A stretch of 64,000 nt of DNA from an uncultured Christensenella sp. (GTDB taxonomy: Bacteria > Bacillota > Clostridia > Christensenellales > Borkfalkiaceae), in the NCBI GenBank assembly GCA_910585595.1, contig CAJUET010000003.1, positions 40,135 to 104,134 on the forward strand, in the 5' to 3' direction. Shown here one piece after another: positions 23,978 through 32,678 of this stretch. Every line of letters starts with the position of its first letter. The first letter of the stretch is position 1. Made by a program: the position numbers and the translations under genes. The notes below the pieces were generated by a model that worked only from the letters and a program-made list of their open reading frames with translations, had not been told where the DNA came from and ran no database searches.

Positions 23978-24999
23978 AGCAACGCCCCCTTTTTTCCCTG
24001 ATACCATTCGGGCAACATTTCGCTGCGGAATTTCGGTTTGAGAACAGACGCAAGACGGATTGTATACAGGAAGGGCAGAATATCGTAATAGCTCTCCTTC
24101 ATCGCCGCCTTTTTGGGCAAAAAGAACAAATAATTCCTGTAATTAAACAACATGGAATATTCTTTTAGGTTTTCCTTTTCGCGGTAGTCGGCGAAGAGAA
24201 TCAGGATAAATGTGCCGACCGCATAAAATACAAGCGCCGCCGTGCCGAAATACCAAGGATCGTTCACTTCGCGGATGTACTGCGTCACGATCGCAAAATA
24301 AGGCGCTCCGCCCCAGACCGAAAAAAACGGATAGCGGATCACGGCGGGTATGGGGGTACAATATTTAAGCGCCATCACCCCGATCACGGAAAAGATCGAA
24401 AGCCCTATATACAGCCCTTCGCTTGAACTGTCGATCGTACCCCAGGCGACCGCAAGAAAGTAGGGAACGAAACACAGCGCCTGCGTCACGATCTTCAAGA
24501 TGAAGTGTCCCGCGCCGAAAACCCCTTCGTTCTCGCCGATCGAAAAACTCTTGTTGATCGCCGCGGCGGACTTACGGCTGACGAGAGGACGGTTCAGGGA
24601 GAGGTCTTTAAACCCCGTATTTAACCTTACGTCGGAAAAAACGTGGTTGAATATTTTGCATTCCCGCACATAAGTTCCCCGATCGTAAAATTCCGCTTTA
24701 TTGTGCGGAGGCATATTTTTAAGTTTCCACACGCGCACGGTCGAGCCCGTGCCGCCCTCGATCCTGATATATCCCTTTTGCGCCCACCATACGAGAAGTG
24801 CGCGCGTCAGCCTGTGCGGACTCGTCTTCCCACGCATGACGCGTTGATAATCGAGCGGAGAAAACCCTTTGGGAAGCTCGGTTATCATTTCTCTTTTAAC
24901 GTGGAAGAGCGCACGGAATCCGAACACAAAATCAAAAATCAATACGATCCCGATGCATCCCCACGAAATTGCCGCGGCAATCACATAAAATGCATTCAT
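23974..24999 (-). CDS. DUF2207-like membrane protein, upstream copy
   Basis: Paralog of the next gene, 341 residues, with the same order: N-terminal membrane helix, PKGFSPLDYQRVMRGK...LLVWWAQKGYIRIEG winged-helix-like segment, four membrane helices, and YYDILPFLYTIRLAS near the C-terminus. The extracellular DUF2207 domain is again absent. It lies ten bases after galM in the same direction, so galM and the pair are probably one transcript. No catalytic residues are recognised. Confidence 0.8.
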   Translation of the reverse strand: MNAFYVIAAAISWGCIGIVLIFDFVFGFRALFHVKREMITELPKGFSPLDYQRVMRGKTSPHRLTRALLVWWAQKGYIRIEGGTGSTVRVWKLKNMPPHNKAEFYDRGTYVRECKIFNHVFSDVRLNTGFKDLSLNRPLVSRKSAAAINKSFSIGENEGVFGAGHFILKIVTQALCFVPYFLAVAWGTIDSSSEGLYIGLSIFSVIGVMALKYCTPIPAVIRYPFFSVWGGAPYFAIVTQYIREVNDPWYFGTAALVFYAVGTFILILFADYREKENLKEYSMLFNYRNYLFFLPKKAAMKESYYDILPFLYTIRLASVLKPKFRSEMLPEWYQGKKGALL

Positions 25000-25009
25000 A
25001 CCGAATCCT

Positions 25010-26050
25010 TTATTTCTTTACCGAAAAGCGGTAAGCGGCGGAAAATTTATATTCCTGCCCCGCTTCGAGAATCGAACTCCCCCTTTCCGCATATTCGGGC
25101 ACGTTCACGTTGTTGGGGATCGCCTGCGTCTCCAAACAGAAGCCGCAGCGCTTGCCGTAAAAACCGCTCTTGCCTTCCTGCGAAAGGAAGTTGCCCGCAT
25201 AGAACTGTACGGCGGGCATATCGGTAAAGCACTCCATCACGATGCCCGTTTCGGGGCACACGGCTTCCGCGTACTTGACATATTCCCCGCACTTATTTTT
25301 AAGCACATGGCAATGATCGTAACCTTCTCCCTGCTTTAAGTCGACGTCATCCGCTTCAATATCCTTGCCGATCTCTTTTTGCGTATTGAAGTCGAACGCC
25401 GTTCCCTTGACGGCGCGGTATCCCCCTTCGGGGATCATCGTGGGCGAAGTGGGCGTAATACAGTCGCAGTCGATCTGCAAAAGATGACCGAGAATATCCC
25501 CCTTCCCCTCTCCGCCCAAATTGAAGTAGGCGTGGTTGGTAAGGTTTACACAGGTCTTTTTATCGCTGACGGCGCGGTATTCGATTTTCCACTCCCCGCC
25601 CGCAAACGAATAAATAACTTCCACTTTCAGATTGCCGGGGTAGTTCTCCTCCATATCGGGAGAAAGAATGCTGAGTTTGAGTTTATCTCCCACGATTTCC
25701 GCATTCCAGATTTTTTTATCGAAGCCTTCTTTTCCGCCGTGCAGGTGATTTCCCCTGTCGTTCAGGTAAAGACCGTATTCTTTGCCGTCTATAACAAGCC
25801 TGCCTCCGCCGATACGGTTGCCGAATCTTCCTATAAGCGCACCCAGATAACCGCCGTTGTTCTCGTATCCCTCAACGCTGTTATAGCCGAGTATGACGTC
25901 CGTAAGATCGCCGTTCTTATCGGGTACCGAAATTTGCTGAACGATTCCCCCCAGATCGAGCACCGTCATAGAACTTACGCCGTCGTGCAGGGTGTAAGCG
26001 GTAACCGTCCTGCCGTCTGCGGTTTTTCCGAATTGTTTCGCCGTAATCAT
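25010..26050 (-). CDS. galM: Aldose 1-epimerase (mutarotase)
   Basis: Interconverts alpha and beta anomers of glucose and galactose, feeding the Leloir pathway. The 346-residue protein has the family landmarks: IGRFGNRIGGGRL, the NHLHGGKEGFDKKIW active-site region, the conserved LTNHAYFNLGGEG with catalytic His, and C-terminal GFCLETQAIPN with the catalytic Glu. It could serve galactose released by the polysaccharide locus at 36-56 kb, though it is not part of that operon. Confidence 0.95.
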   Translation of the reverse strand: MITAKQFGKTADGRTVTAYTLHDGVSSMTVLDLGGIVQQISVPDKNGDLTDVILGYNSVEGYENNGGYLGALIGRFGNRIGGGRLVIDGKEYGLYLNDRGNHLHGGKEGFDKKIWNAEIVGDKLKLSILSPDMEENYPGNLKVEVIYSFAGGEWKIEYRAVSDKKTCVNLTNHAYFNLGGEGKGDILGHLLQIDCDCITPTSPTMIPEGGYRAVKGTAFDFNTQKEIGKDIEADDVDLKQGEGYDHCHVLKNKCGEYVKYAEAVCPETGIVMECFTDMPAVQFYAGNFLSQEGKSGFYGKRCGFCLETQAIPNNVNVPEYAERGSSILEAGQEYKFSAAYRFSVKK

Positions 26051-26152
26051 AATATTTTTCGTGTCTCCTTTACGCAGGTTTGATTTCCATTGATTATATC
26101 ACACGATTACCCGTTTGTAAATAAAAATTCGGTATACGCACAAACTTCCTGT

Positions 26153-26833
26153 ATGCAAAAGCGCTATATTCCGATCGCGGTATTTTTTGTCGTCATTCTC
26201 ATGATCCTTGCGCACTTTTCGGGCAGAGCGCTTGCGGTGCCCGCCTCCTTTACCTATGCGCAGGAGAAGGAAGTCTATCTGACCTTCGACGACGGACCGA
26301 GCAATTCGGTGACCGTTCCCATTCTCGATACCCTCAGAGAGGAAAACGTAAAGGCGACTTTCTTTATCGTAAGTGACCGCGCTCACGGTCGGGAGACTAT
26401 TTTAAAACGCATGGCTGACGAAGGACATACGCTCGGCGTACACTCCGCCACGCACGAATATAAAAAAATTTACGCTTCTCGCGAATCTCTTTTAAAGGAC
26501 ATCGATACCTGCGCCGCCTTCATTCATAAAACAACAGGCGTAACGCCATCCGTATACCGCTTCCCGGGCGGAAGCTCCTGGCACAAAGAACTGCGCGAAA
26601 CCGTAAAATCGCACGGTTACCGTATCGTCGACTGGAACGCGGTCTGCGGCGACGAGGAGATCAGAAACGCAAACGCGGAAACGCTTTTAAAAACGACCGT
26701 CGAGACCTCGAAGGGCAAAGCAAAAGTCGTGCTTTTAATGCACGACTCCGCACCCCGCAAGGCAACCGCTGCGGCCCTTAAAAATATTATTTCTTATTTC
26801 AAAGAGCACGGTTATGCCTTCCGCGCCTTCTGA
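26153..26833 (+). CDS. Polysaccharide deacetylase (NodB/CE4)
   Basis: Secreted or membrane-anchored deacetylase, probably acting on peptidoglycan or another N-acetylated glycan. From the ATG at 26153 it has 226 residues: an N-terminal hydrophobic anchor (about 6-27), then the CE4 motifs TFDDGPS, HSATHE (metal His pair), RFPGGSS and LLMHDS. All metal and catalytic positions are present. An upstream ATG at 26090 is possible, but the 21 extra residues do not look like a signal peptide; no clear RBS distinguishes them. Its 3' end overlaps the convergent ATPase by 22 bp. Confidence 0.9.
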   Translation: MQKRYIPIAVFFVVILMILAHFSGRALAVPASFTYAQEKEVYLTFDDGPSNSVTVPILDTLREENVKATFFIVSDRAHGRETILKRMADEGHTLGVHSATHEYKKIYASRESLLKDIDTCAAFIHKTTGVTPSVYRFPGGSSWHKELRETVKSHGYRIVDWNAVCGDEEIRNANAETLLKTTVETSKGKAKVVLLMHDSAPRKATAAALKNIISYFKEHGYAFRAF

Positions 26834-29511
26834 CCCGATTGAACTAAACGCTCTTTTGCGCGGCTGCGTCTTGCACGCGGACGCGCTTTTTTTGCGCCCT
26901 TCCGATCGAGGCGGCGGAAGAAAATATCTGCAAGCGCGCCGATCGGAACAATGCTTGCCGAGAGAAGGAACACAACCGTCCACTGCACAGGACTGAGATT
27001 TGTCAGACCGAACATGAGCCGAAGAGGCGGACAGACAACCAGCATAACGTTTACGACGATTCCCGCGAACACCGTTAAAAGGAGCGTCTTGTTCGAGAAG
27101 AATTTTTTCAGTTGATTTCTGCCCGAATCTCTTCTCACGTTAAACGCGTGGAAGAGTTCCAACAGCGAGAGCGCTACGAACGCCGCCGTGCTCGCCACGC
27201 CGTTCCCCCATGCGCCGAGCGCGAACGCAAACAGCCCTACGACGATCGCCGTCTGTACGACCCCGTAAAACGCCATTTCGAACAGAGACTTTTTCGAGAA
27301 GATTTCCTTTTCCGAAACGGGCGGTCTGAGCATGGCGTTTTCCGTGCGCTCCACACCCAAAGCGAGCACGGGCAATGAGTCCGTGATAAGGTTGACGAAC
27401 AGCAGCTGTGTGGAAGTCAAAAATTCATATTTCCAAAGGAACAGCGAAACGATCAGAACCGCCAATACTTCCGCAAAGTTTGTGGCAAGGAAGAACGAGA
27501 TCGTCTTTTTGATATTGTAAAAGACGTTGCGCCCCTCTTCGATCGCGTGCGTCATGGTTTTGAAATCGTCGTCGGTAATGACCATATCGGCTGCGTTCTT
27601 GGTGACGTCCGTGCCCGAACCCATGGCGACCCCGATATCCGCCGTCTTGATAGAGGGCGCGTCGTTCACCCCGTCCCCCGTCATGGCGACGACTTCGCCG
27701 TGCGACTGCAACGCCTTTACGATCTCCGTTTTATGCTTGGGCGACACACGGGCGTAGACCGAATAGCCCTTCACGCGGCGGAAAAATTCCTCTTCGCTCA
27801 TTGCATCGATCCCGTCGCCCGTGATGACCTCTTCGGGTTTGGAAGCAATCGAAAGCCGCTTTGCGATCGCAAACGCGCTATCCGCGCTGTCGCCCGTGAT
27901 CATGACCGTTCTCACGCCCGCCCGACGGCAGGTAAGCACGGCTTCCTTCGCGCCCGCCTTGGGTGGATCGAGCATGGCGGCAAGCCCCAAAAAAGTCAGG
28001 TTTTCCTCGCGCACTTCGTGTAGAAAACCGCCCTCGGCAAACGCTAATACCCGCATCGCCTTCGACGACATTTCCTTTATCTTTTCTCCGATCGCCCTGC
28101 GCGTCGTTTCGTCGAGCGGGACCGCGCCGCGTTCCGTAAAGATTTTATCGCACTTTTTTAAAAGGACGTCCGCGCCGCCCTTCACATAGAGGCGCGTATC
28201 TCCCGCGTGCTCAGCCGCAACGCTCATCATCTTGCGTTCGGAGGAGAAGGCAATTCCGCCGACCGCTTTCGCCTCGTACAAAAAGCCGCACTTATCCGCA
28301 TATTCGAGGAGCGCGATTTCGGTATGGTCGCCCACGTACCCCTCCGCGCTCTTCTTCAAAGAGTGACACACGCGGATACATTCCATAAGACGGTCCTGCG
28401 TAGGCGTGCCCGTATAATTTCCCTCTTCCCGTCCGGAAGAAAAGGACGTTGCGATCTCCTGCACGGTCATGCGGTTTTCGGTGAGCGTGCCCGTCTTATC
28501 CGAACAAATCACGGTACACCCGCCGAGGGTCTCCACCGCAGAGAGCTTGCGCATGACGGAACGCGCCTTCGCCATACGCTGCACGCCCATTGCAAGAATG
28601 ATGGTGACGACCGCGCCCATGCCCTCGGGTATGGCGGCGACCGCGACCGCGACCGCGTTCATGACATTTTGTAAAAAGCTGACTCTGCGCGCAAGAATCC
28701 CTCCCGTGAATAAAATCAACGCAACCGACAGAACGAAGACGGATATTATTTTCCCGAGTTTTGAGACCGTCTTATCCAAGGGAGTGGGCGCAGGCTTGCT
28801 CTTTTCGAGAAGGTTTGCGATTTTCCCCATCTCCGTATCCATACCCGTGGCGGTGACGACGCACCGCGCCGAGCCCTTTACGCAGAAGGTGGAAAAGTGA
28901 GCCGTGTTCTTCCGCTCCGCAAGCGCGGGCGCGGTCACGAGGCAGTCGCACTTTTTTACGGGAATGCTCTCGCCCGTAAGCGTCGATTCGTCCGTGCGGA
29001 AATCATCGCTTTTCAGCACCCGGCAGTCGGCGGGGATCCTGTCTCCCTCTTCGATTTCCACAATATCTCCCACGACGACCTCTTCGGCGTTCACAACGAC
29101 GATCTTACCGTCGCGCACCACCTTTGCCTCCGTCACGGACATCTGTTTGAGTTTTTCGATCGCGGCGTCCGCACGGTACTGCTGCAAAAATCCGACGAAC
29201 GCGTTCAAAACAATGATAAAGAGAAGTATTCCCGTATCGGCAAGCTCGCTCTTATCACCCGTGACGAATGCCAGAACGCCAGAAAGGAAGGCTGCTAAAA
29301 CGAGAATGATCGTCATTAAATCTTTGAACTGCTCGAAAAAAATAAGCAGTTTGCTCTTCTTCTTTCCCTCTTTCAGAGCGTTTCTGCCGTTTTCCGCCAG
29401 CCGCTTTTTCGCCTCTTGCGAGGTAAGCCCCGCTTCAGACGTTAAGAAGGTGTTTAATACTTCTTGCTTTTTCAGAAGATAGAGTTCGGTCCCGCTCTGC
29501 TGCACGGACAT
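26812..29511 (-). CDS. Calcium-type P-type ATPase
   Basis: ATP-driven cation pump in the cytoplasmic membrane, of the P2 (SERCA/PMCA) group. The motifs are the TGES actuator loop, phosphorylated Asp near residue 338 in SDKTGTLTENRM, KGG in the nucleotide domain, TGDGVNDAPS and the AIPEGMGAVV membrane-4 site. The P-E-G pattern fits Ca2+ pumps. From the ATG at 29511 the length is 899. An upstream ATG at 29580 would add 23 residues but overlaps a candidate promoter, so 29511 is preferred with moderate certainty. The tail is Lys/Arg-rich. Confidence 0.93.
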   Translation of the reverse strand: MSVQQSGTELYLLKKQEVLNTFLTSEAGLTSQEAKKRLAENGRNALKEGKKKSKLLIFFEQFKDLMTIILVLAAFLSGVLAFVTGDKSELADTGILLFIIVLNAFVGFLQQYRADAAIEKLKQMSVTEAKVVRDGKIVVVNAEEVVVGDIVEIEEGDRIPADCRVLKSDDFRTDESTLTGESIPVKKCDCLVTAPALAERKNTAHFSTFCVKGSARCVVTATGMDTEMGKIANLLEKSKPAPTPLDKTVSKLGKIISVFVLSVALILFTGGILARRVSFLQNVMNAVAVAVAAIPEGMGAVVTIILAMGVQRMAKARSVMRKLSAVETLGGCTVICSDKTGTLTENRMTVQEIATSFSSGREEGNYTGTPTQDRLMECIRVCHSLKKSAEGYVGDHTEIALLEYADKCGFLYEAKAVGGIAFSSERKMMSVAAEHAGDTRLYVKGGADVLLKKCDKIFTERGAVPLDETTRRAIGEKIKEMSSKAMRVLAFAEGGFLHEVREENLTFLGLAAMLDPPKAGAKEAVLTCRRAGVRTVMITGDSADSAFAIAKRLSIASKPEEVITGDGIDAMSEEEFFRRVKGYSVYARVSPKHKTEIVKALQSHGEVVAMTGDGVNDAPSIKTADIGVAMGSGTDVTKNAADMVITDDDFKTMTHAIEEGRNVFYNIKKTISFFLATNFAEVLAVLIVSLFLWKYEFLTSTQLLFVNLITDSLPVLALGVERTENAMLRPPVSEKEIFSKKSLFEMAFYGVVQTAIVVGLFAFALGAWGNGVASTAAFVALSLLELFHAFNVRRDSGRNQLKKFFSNKTLLLTVFAGIVVNVMLVVCPPLRLMFGLTNLSPVQWTVVFLLSASIVPIGALADIFFRRLDRKGAKKARPRARRSRAKERLVQSGQKARKA

Positions 29512-29554
29512 AGTTTTCAGCTTTTCTTTTCTTTTTTGTCCTTTCCTTCTCATA

Positions 29555-29600
29555 CGGTTAAAATATGATTGTCCGGACAAGATTATGACAAGTCCGGCCG
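29555..29600 (-). promoter_or_regulatory. Palindromic region upstream of the P-type ATPase
   Basis: The 12-bp palindrome TTGTCCGGACAA (29569-29580) overlaps a wider inverted repeat with arms CCGGAC and GTCCGG. On the minus strand, a weak promoter (TTGTCA, 17 bp, TCATAT) spans it. An operator for a metal or stress regulator is possible; the regulator is unknown. Confidence 0.4.
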
Positions 29601-29601
29601 C

Positions 29602-29646
29602 GTTAAAAAAAGCCGCCCGCGCTCTTCGCGCAGACGGCTTTTTATC
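29602..29646 (-). terminator. Terminator after the FmdB-like gene
   Basis: An imperfect GC-rich hairpin with outer stem AGCCG / CGGCT (29611-29615 and 29635-29639) is followed on the minus strand by seven T. It separates the corA-fmdB unit from the ATPase promoter. Confidence 0.7.
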
Positions 29647-29844
29647 TTAACGACACCCCGAACAAGTACTGCACTTTCCGCTGCAATGCGGAACGGACTT
29701 GCCCGTAGCGGAATACACTTTTCCCGACCAATCGCGTTCCGCCTTCTTTCCGCAGTCGGGACACGCGACCTCTTCGTTACAATTTTTTACGAGTTCCTCG
29801 AACTCCTTTTGGCACGCCGTGCATCTGTATTGTAAAATAGGCAT
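29647..29844 (-). CDS. FmdB-like zinc-ribbon protein
   Basis: A 65-residue protein of the FmdB regulatory family: MPILQYRCTACQKEFE gives the first CxxC, and ACPDCGKK the second, forming one zinc ribbon. A Cys-rich C-terminus (HCSGKCSTCSGC) may bind a second metal. The start at 29844 follows GAGGGGA and overlaps the end of corA, so they are translationally coupled. Function in bacteria is not established. Confidence 0.88.
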   Translation of the reverse strand: MPILQYRCTACQKEFEELVKNCNEEVACPDCGKKAERDWSGKVYSATGKSVPHCSGKCSTCSGCR

Positions 29845-29845
29845 T

Positions 29846-30829
29846 TCATTCCCCTCTTCTTCGTTTGCGTTTGATTTCTTTGGGCGTCTTGATGCGAATG
29901 GAGTTCGACATACGGATAACAAACACGGAGACGACGGCGGTGACAACGACGCTTATGCCGATAACGACCCAGAATCCCCACGCTTTCCCTTCGAACGGAA
30001 CACCCACGTTCATGCCCCAAAGGCTGGCGATCAGGGTGGGCACGGAGATAATGAGCGTAATGACCGCAAGCAACTTCATGACAACGTTCAGATTGTTCGA
30101 GATGACGGAGGCGTAAGCATCCATCGTACCCGATAAAATGTCGCGGTAGATATTACACATTTCCATCGCCTGACGGGTTTCGATCAATACGTCGTCGTAC
30201 AAGTCCTGATAATCCTCGTAGCGCGAAATTTCGGGGAGCTTCTCCATCTTCTTATAAACGCCGATATTCGAGCTTAAAGAAGTAGAAAAGTACACGAGCG
30301 AATTTTCGAGCGCGAGCATCTGAATGAGTTCTTTGTTCTTCATGGAGCGGTGAAGCTCTGCCTGCACGCGCAGGGACTTTTTATCGATCTGGCGAAGATT
30401 GGAAAGAAACCTTTTCGCATTGCCGAACATAAAAGTCAGCATAAACAAAACGGGTTTCGAGGTATCCGCGCTCACGCGGTTCGAGATGAAATCGCCGAGC
30501 ACGGGATTGCCGCGCAAAGACACGGTCACGATACACTTGTCGTTGTGAATAATCGACATGGGGATCGTTTCATAAGTATCGCCCTCGTCGGTATCGGTGA
30601 TCGTAGGTGTGTCGATCAGGCACATAAAGTACCCGTCGTCGCGCTCGATACGCGCCGTCTCCTCTTCATCAAGCGCGGCTTTGAGCGTCTCTTCGGGAAT
30701 CCCCGTAATTGCCGTCACGTCCTCGATTTCGTCATCGGTCGGGTTGATCAGATCGACCCAGCACTTCTCCTCGAACGAATCGAGGCGTTTGATTTTATTC
30801 AATTCGTCGTTCTTGAAATATTTGATCAT
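29846..30829 (-). CDS. corA: CorA-family magnesium transporter
   Basis: Homopentameric Mg2+ channel. The 327-residue protein has a large acidic cytoplasmic domain and two C-terminal membrane helices. The signature GMN lies at the end of the first helix (SLWGMNVGVP), the invariant selectivity motif of CorA. The basic tail KTPKEIKRKRRR is cytoplasmic. The RBS GAGGCGG lies 12 bases before the start. A leader of about 185 nt with its own ORF and a terminator hairpin precedes it, so expression is probably controlled by attenuation. Confidence 0.94.
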   Translation of the reverse strand: MIKYFKNDELNKIKRLDSFEEKCWVDLINPTDDEIEDVTAITGIPEETLKAALDEEETARIERDDGYFMCLIDTPTITDTDEGDTYETIPMSIIHNDKCIVTVSLRGNPVLGDFISNRVSADTSKPVLFMLTFMFGNAKRFLSNLRQIDKKSLRVQAELHRSMKNKELIQMLALENSLVYFSTSLSSNIGVYKKMEKLPEISRYEDYQDLYDDVLIETRQAMEMCNIYRDILSGTMDAYASVISNNLNVVMKLLAVITLIISVPTLIASLWGMNVGVPFEGKAWGFWVVIGISVVVTAVVSVFVIRMSNSIRIKTPKEIKRKRRRGE

Positions 30830-30856
30830 AAAGGTATACCGCCTCGTTGGTATTTT

Positions 30857-30891
30857 TCAAAAAACAAAACGCACGGAAAACTTTCCGTGCG
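30857..30891 (-). terminator. Terminator hairpin in the corA leader
   Basis: On the minus strand, CGCACGGAAA (30882-30891) pairs with TTTCCGTGCG (30870-30879), then GTTTTGTTTTTTG. It lies between the promoter and the corA start, so it acts as an attenuator rather than an operon end. Confidence 0.8.
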
Positions 30892-30926
30892 TGAAATACC
30901 GTTATCCCCGAAAGCGGCTACCGTGT

Positions 30927-30995
30927 TTAACTTCGCATGGAAAGAAATTCGATTGTTCCGAAGAAACTACTTCGATATGGGCTGACGTCCATCAT
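30927..30995 (-). CDS. Candidate corA leader peptide (22 codons)
   Basis: A short ORF with its own Shine-Dalgarno (AAAGGAG, 30999-31005) and two successive ATGs (30995 and 30992; the second has the better spacing of six). The peptide starts MMDVSPYRSSFFG and ends LSMRS. An acidic residue and a proline come early, as in leader peptides of Mg2+ transporters whose translation aborts at low Mg2+ (Salmonella mgtL is the known case). CACGG directly after the stop can replace the 5' arm of the terminator in pairing with CCGTG. The ORF and SD are seen; the mechanism is inferred. Confidence 0.6.
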   Translation of the reverse strand: MMDVSPYRSSFFGTIEFLSMRS

Positions 30996-31020
30996 TCGCT
31001 CCTTTGATTTCCTTATTTTT

Positions 31021-31049
31021 ATTATAACCGTTTCCGTCGGATTTTGCAA
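31021..31049 (-). promoter_or_regulatory. corA promoter
   Basis: On the minus strand, -35 TTGCAA (31044-31049) and a perfect -10 TATAAT (31021-31026) with 17-bp spacing. Transcription should start near 31014, just upstream of the leader-ORF Shine-Dalgarno. Confidence 0.75.
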
Positions 31050-31146
31050 CTGATTTTATACAGTTGGATCGCTTCCGCAAAACATTTTCATTAAAATCTT
31101 AAACGAAAAGATTTTATGGGCTCAAAGTTCTTCGTTCACTCTCTCT

Positions 31147-32580
31147 TCAGATCACGCACCTGCCTTCCGTAAACGACAGGATCAGCTGTTCCTGCGAAGA
31201 AAAGCAGCCGATCAGATCGGATTCCGCCGCCACCTTTCCCGCATATTTTGCGGCATACGCATCGAGCGCGGAAAAGAACCTTCTGTCGCCCATCGTTTCA
31301 CGGAGTCTGTCAAAGAGCACGACGCCCTTATCGTAGCAAAGGATCCGATATTCGTAGTCGCCCGAATATTCGCTCAGAGGACGGCTCATTTTTGTATCCA
31401 CTTCCTTCGAAAGCTGACTTTGTACCGAATAGTAGTCGCGGTATGCATTTTCGGAAGTTGCAATCAGATCGCGGTAGTTCCCGTATTCGGGATGCTTTTC
31501 GTAAAAGAGCGCGACGGAATATTCCGCAAGCCCTTCGTCCTGCCAGGCACACTCCGCCTGATCGCTTCCCACAGAAACGCACCACCATTGGTGCGCCGTT
31601 TCGTGTGCGACGACGGAAGCGCGCTCTTCCTGCCGCAACAGGCAAGAGACCGCCGTAAAACCGCTGTATTCCATACCGCTCAAATAAAGGTCCGTTTCGG
31701 CGAGAGCGTAGCGCGGATAAGAATAATCGCCGAAGAGTTCGGAATACGCCGCAAGCGAATCGCACGCCGCTTTCAGCGTTTTATCGGGAGCTTCGTCCGC
31801 GAAATAATAATAGTCGATCCGAACGCCGTTCTGTTCAGCGGAAGCAAGCGAAAAATCACCCAAAACAAACGCCGCATCGCGCACGTTTTCCGCATTGCAG
31901 TCATACACCGTTTTGCCATCCTTGAAAGTCTGTTCCAACTTACCGCCGCCCGCAACTTTCATCTCCGCGGGAACCGTCAGAGAAACTTTAAAATCCGCGC
32001 CTGCCAAAACAAAGGGCTCGCCGTACTTTGCAGGGGCATACTCATAGAACCCGCCATCCTTTTCCGCAAAAAGCATGGGATAAAAGTACGAGAGGTTCAC
32101 GCAGTGCTCTCCCGCTCCCAATCGATGGTTGACTTTGGCAAGCGTGAGAGAATATCCGACGGAAACGGTCACGCTCTCGTCGGGATAGAGCGGCTTATCC
32201 AGACTTACCGTTAAAACGTTCTTTTTCTCGTCCACGCTCCAACTTTTGCCGCCCGAAACGTTTTGAATTTCCATTCCGCCGTAGCTTATCCCGTCGTAGT
32301 AGCAAGCGGAGGAAAGAAGCTCGGAAACGGGTGCGGGATCAGCACCCTCGCGGAAAGCGTTGCCGTAGAGCGCGAAGGGGATCTCTTCGATCACGCTCTC
32401 CGTGTTGTTCGGAACGGTGACCTTCATACTTCCGTTAAGGCGTCTCTCCTCAGGGAAATATTCCGCCTGTATCTCGTATTCGTAGCGCGCCTCCGTCCCT
32501 CCGTTCTTACAGGCGGTCGCCAAAAAGAAAGGGAACGAAACCGCAACAAGAACGAAAAAAATCGCCGTGTTTTTGCGCAT
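31147..32580 (-). CDS. M1-like metallopeptidase lipoprotein
   Basis: Extracellular zinc aminopeptidase-like lipoprotein, 477 residues. The signal peptide ends at a lipobox (LATAC, Cys24). The N-terminal beta domain resembles the M1 substrate-recognition domain. The zinc site HETAH (326-330) and the third ligand Glu349 in QDEGLAEY are spaced as in family M1 (HExxH-18-E). GMEYSG (302-307) stands at the place of the exopeptidase GxMEN motif but with changed residues, so N-terminal specificity may differ. It appears monocistronic. Confidence 0.88.
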   Translation of the reverse strand: MRKNTAIFFVLVAVSFPFFLATACKNGGTEARYEYEIQAEYFPEERRLNGSMKVTVPNNTESVIEEIPFALYGNAFREGADPAPVSELLSSACYYDGISYGGMEIQNVSGGKSWSVDEKKNVLTVSLDKPLYPDESVTVSVGYSLTLAKVNHRLGAGEHCVNLSYFYPMLFAEKDGGFYEYAPAKYGEPFVLAGADFKVSLTVPAEMKVAGGGKLEQTFKDGKTVYDCNAENVRDAAFVLGDFSLASAEQNGVRIDYYYFADEAPDKTLKAACDSLAAYSELFGDYSYPRYALAETDLYLSGMEYSGFTAVSCLLRQEERASVVAHETAHQWWCVSVGSDQAECAWQDEGLAEYSVALFYEKHPEYGNYRDLIATSENAYRDYYSVQSQLSKEVDTKMSRPLSEYSGDYEYRILCYDKGVVLFDRLRETMGDRRFFSALDAYAAKYAGKVAAESDLIGCFSSQEQLILSFTEGRCVI

Positions 32581-32678
32581 AAAAAAACCTCCCGACTGCG
32601 GCGCTTCGAGTGCGCCTGTGCCGACAGGTTATTTTATGCTCGTCCTTATTTGCCTTATGCTCAAAGTTTGCTTTCGGT

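Larger units (their letters stand above)
30830..31146. other. Intergenic region holding the corA regulatory leader
   Basis: This 317-bp gap contains, on the minus strand, the corA promoter (31021-31049), a leader ORF (30927-30995), an intervening segment with possible pairing around CCGC / GGGG, and an attenuator (30857-30891). Left of 31146 and right of 31050 I see only AT-rich sequence that follows the peptidase gene. No M-box consensus was recognised. Confidence 0.7.

Noticed and set aside
30892..31014. M-box (ykoK) Mg2+ riboswitch before corA
   Set aside because: The conserved M-box core is not seen and the leader is shorter; a small ORF with RBS occupies most of it.
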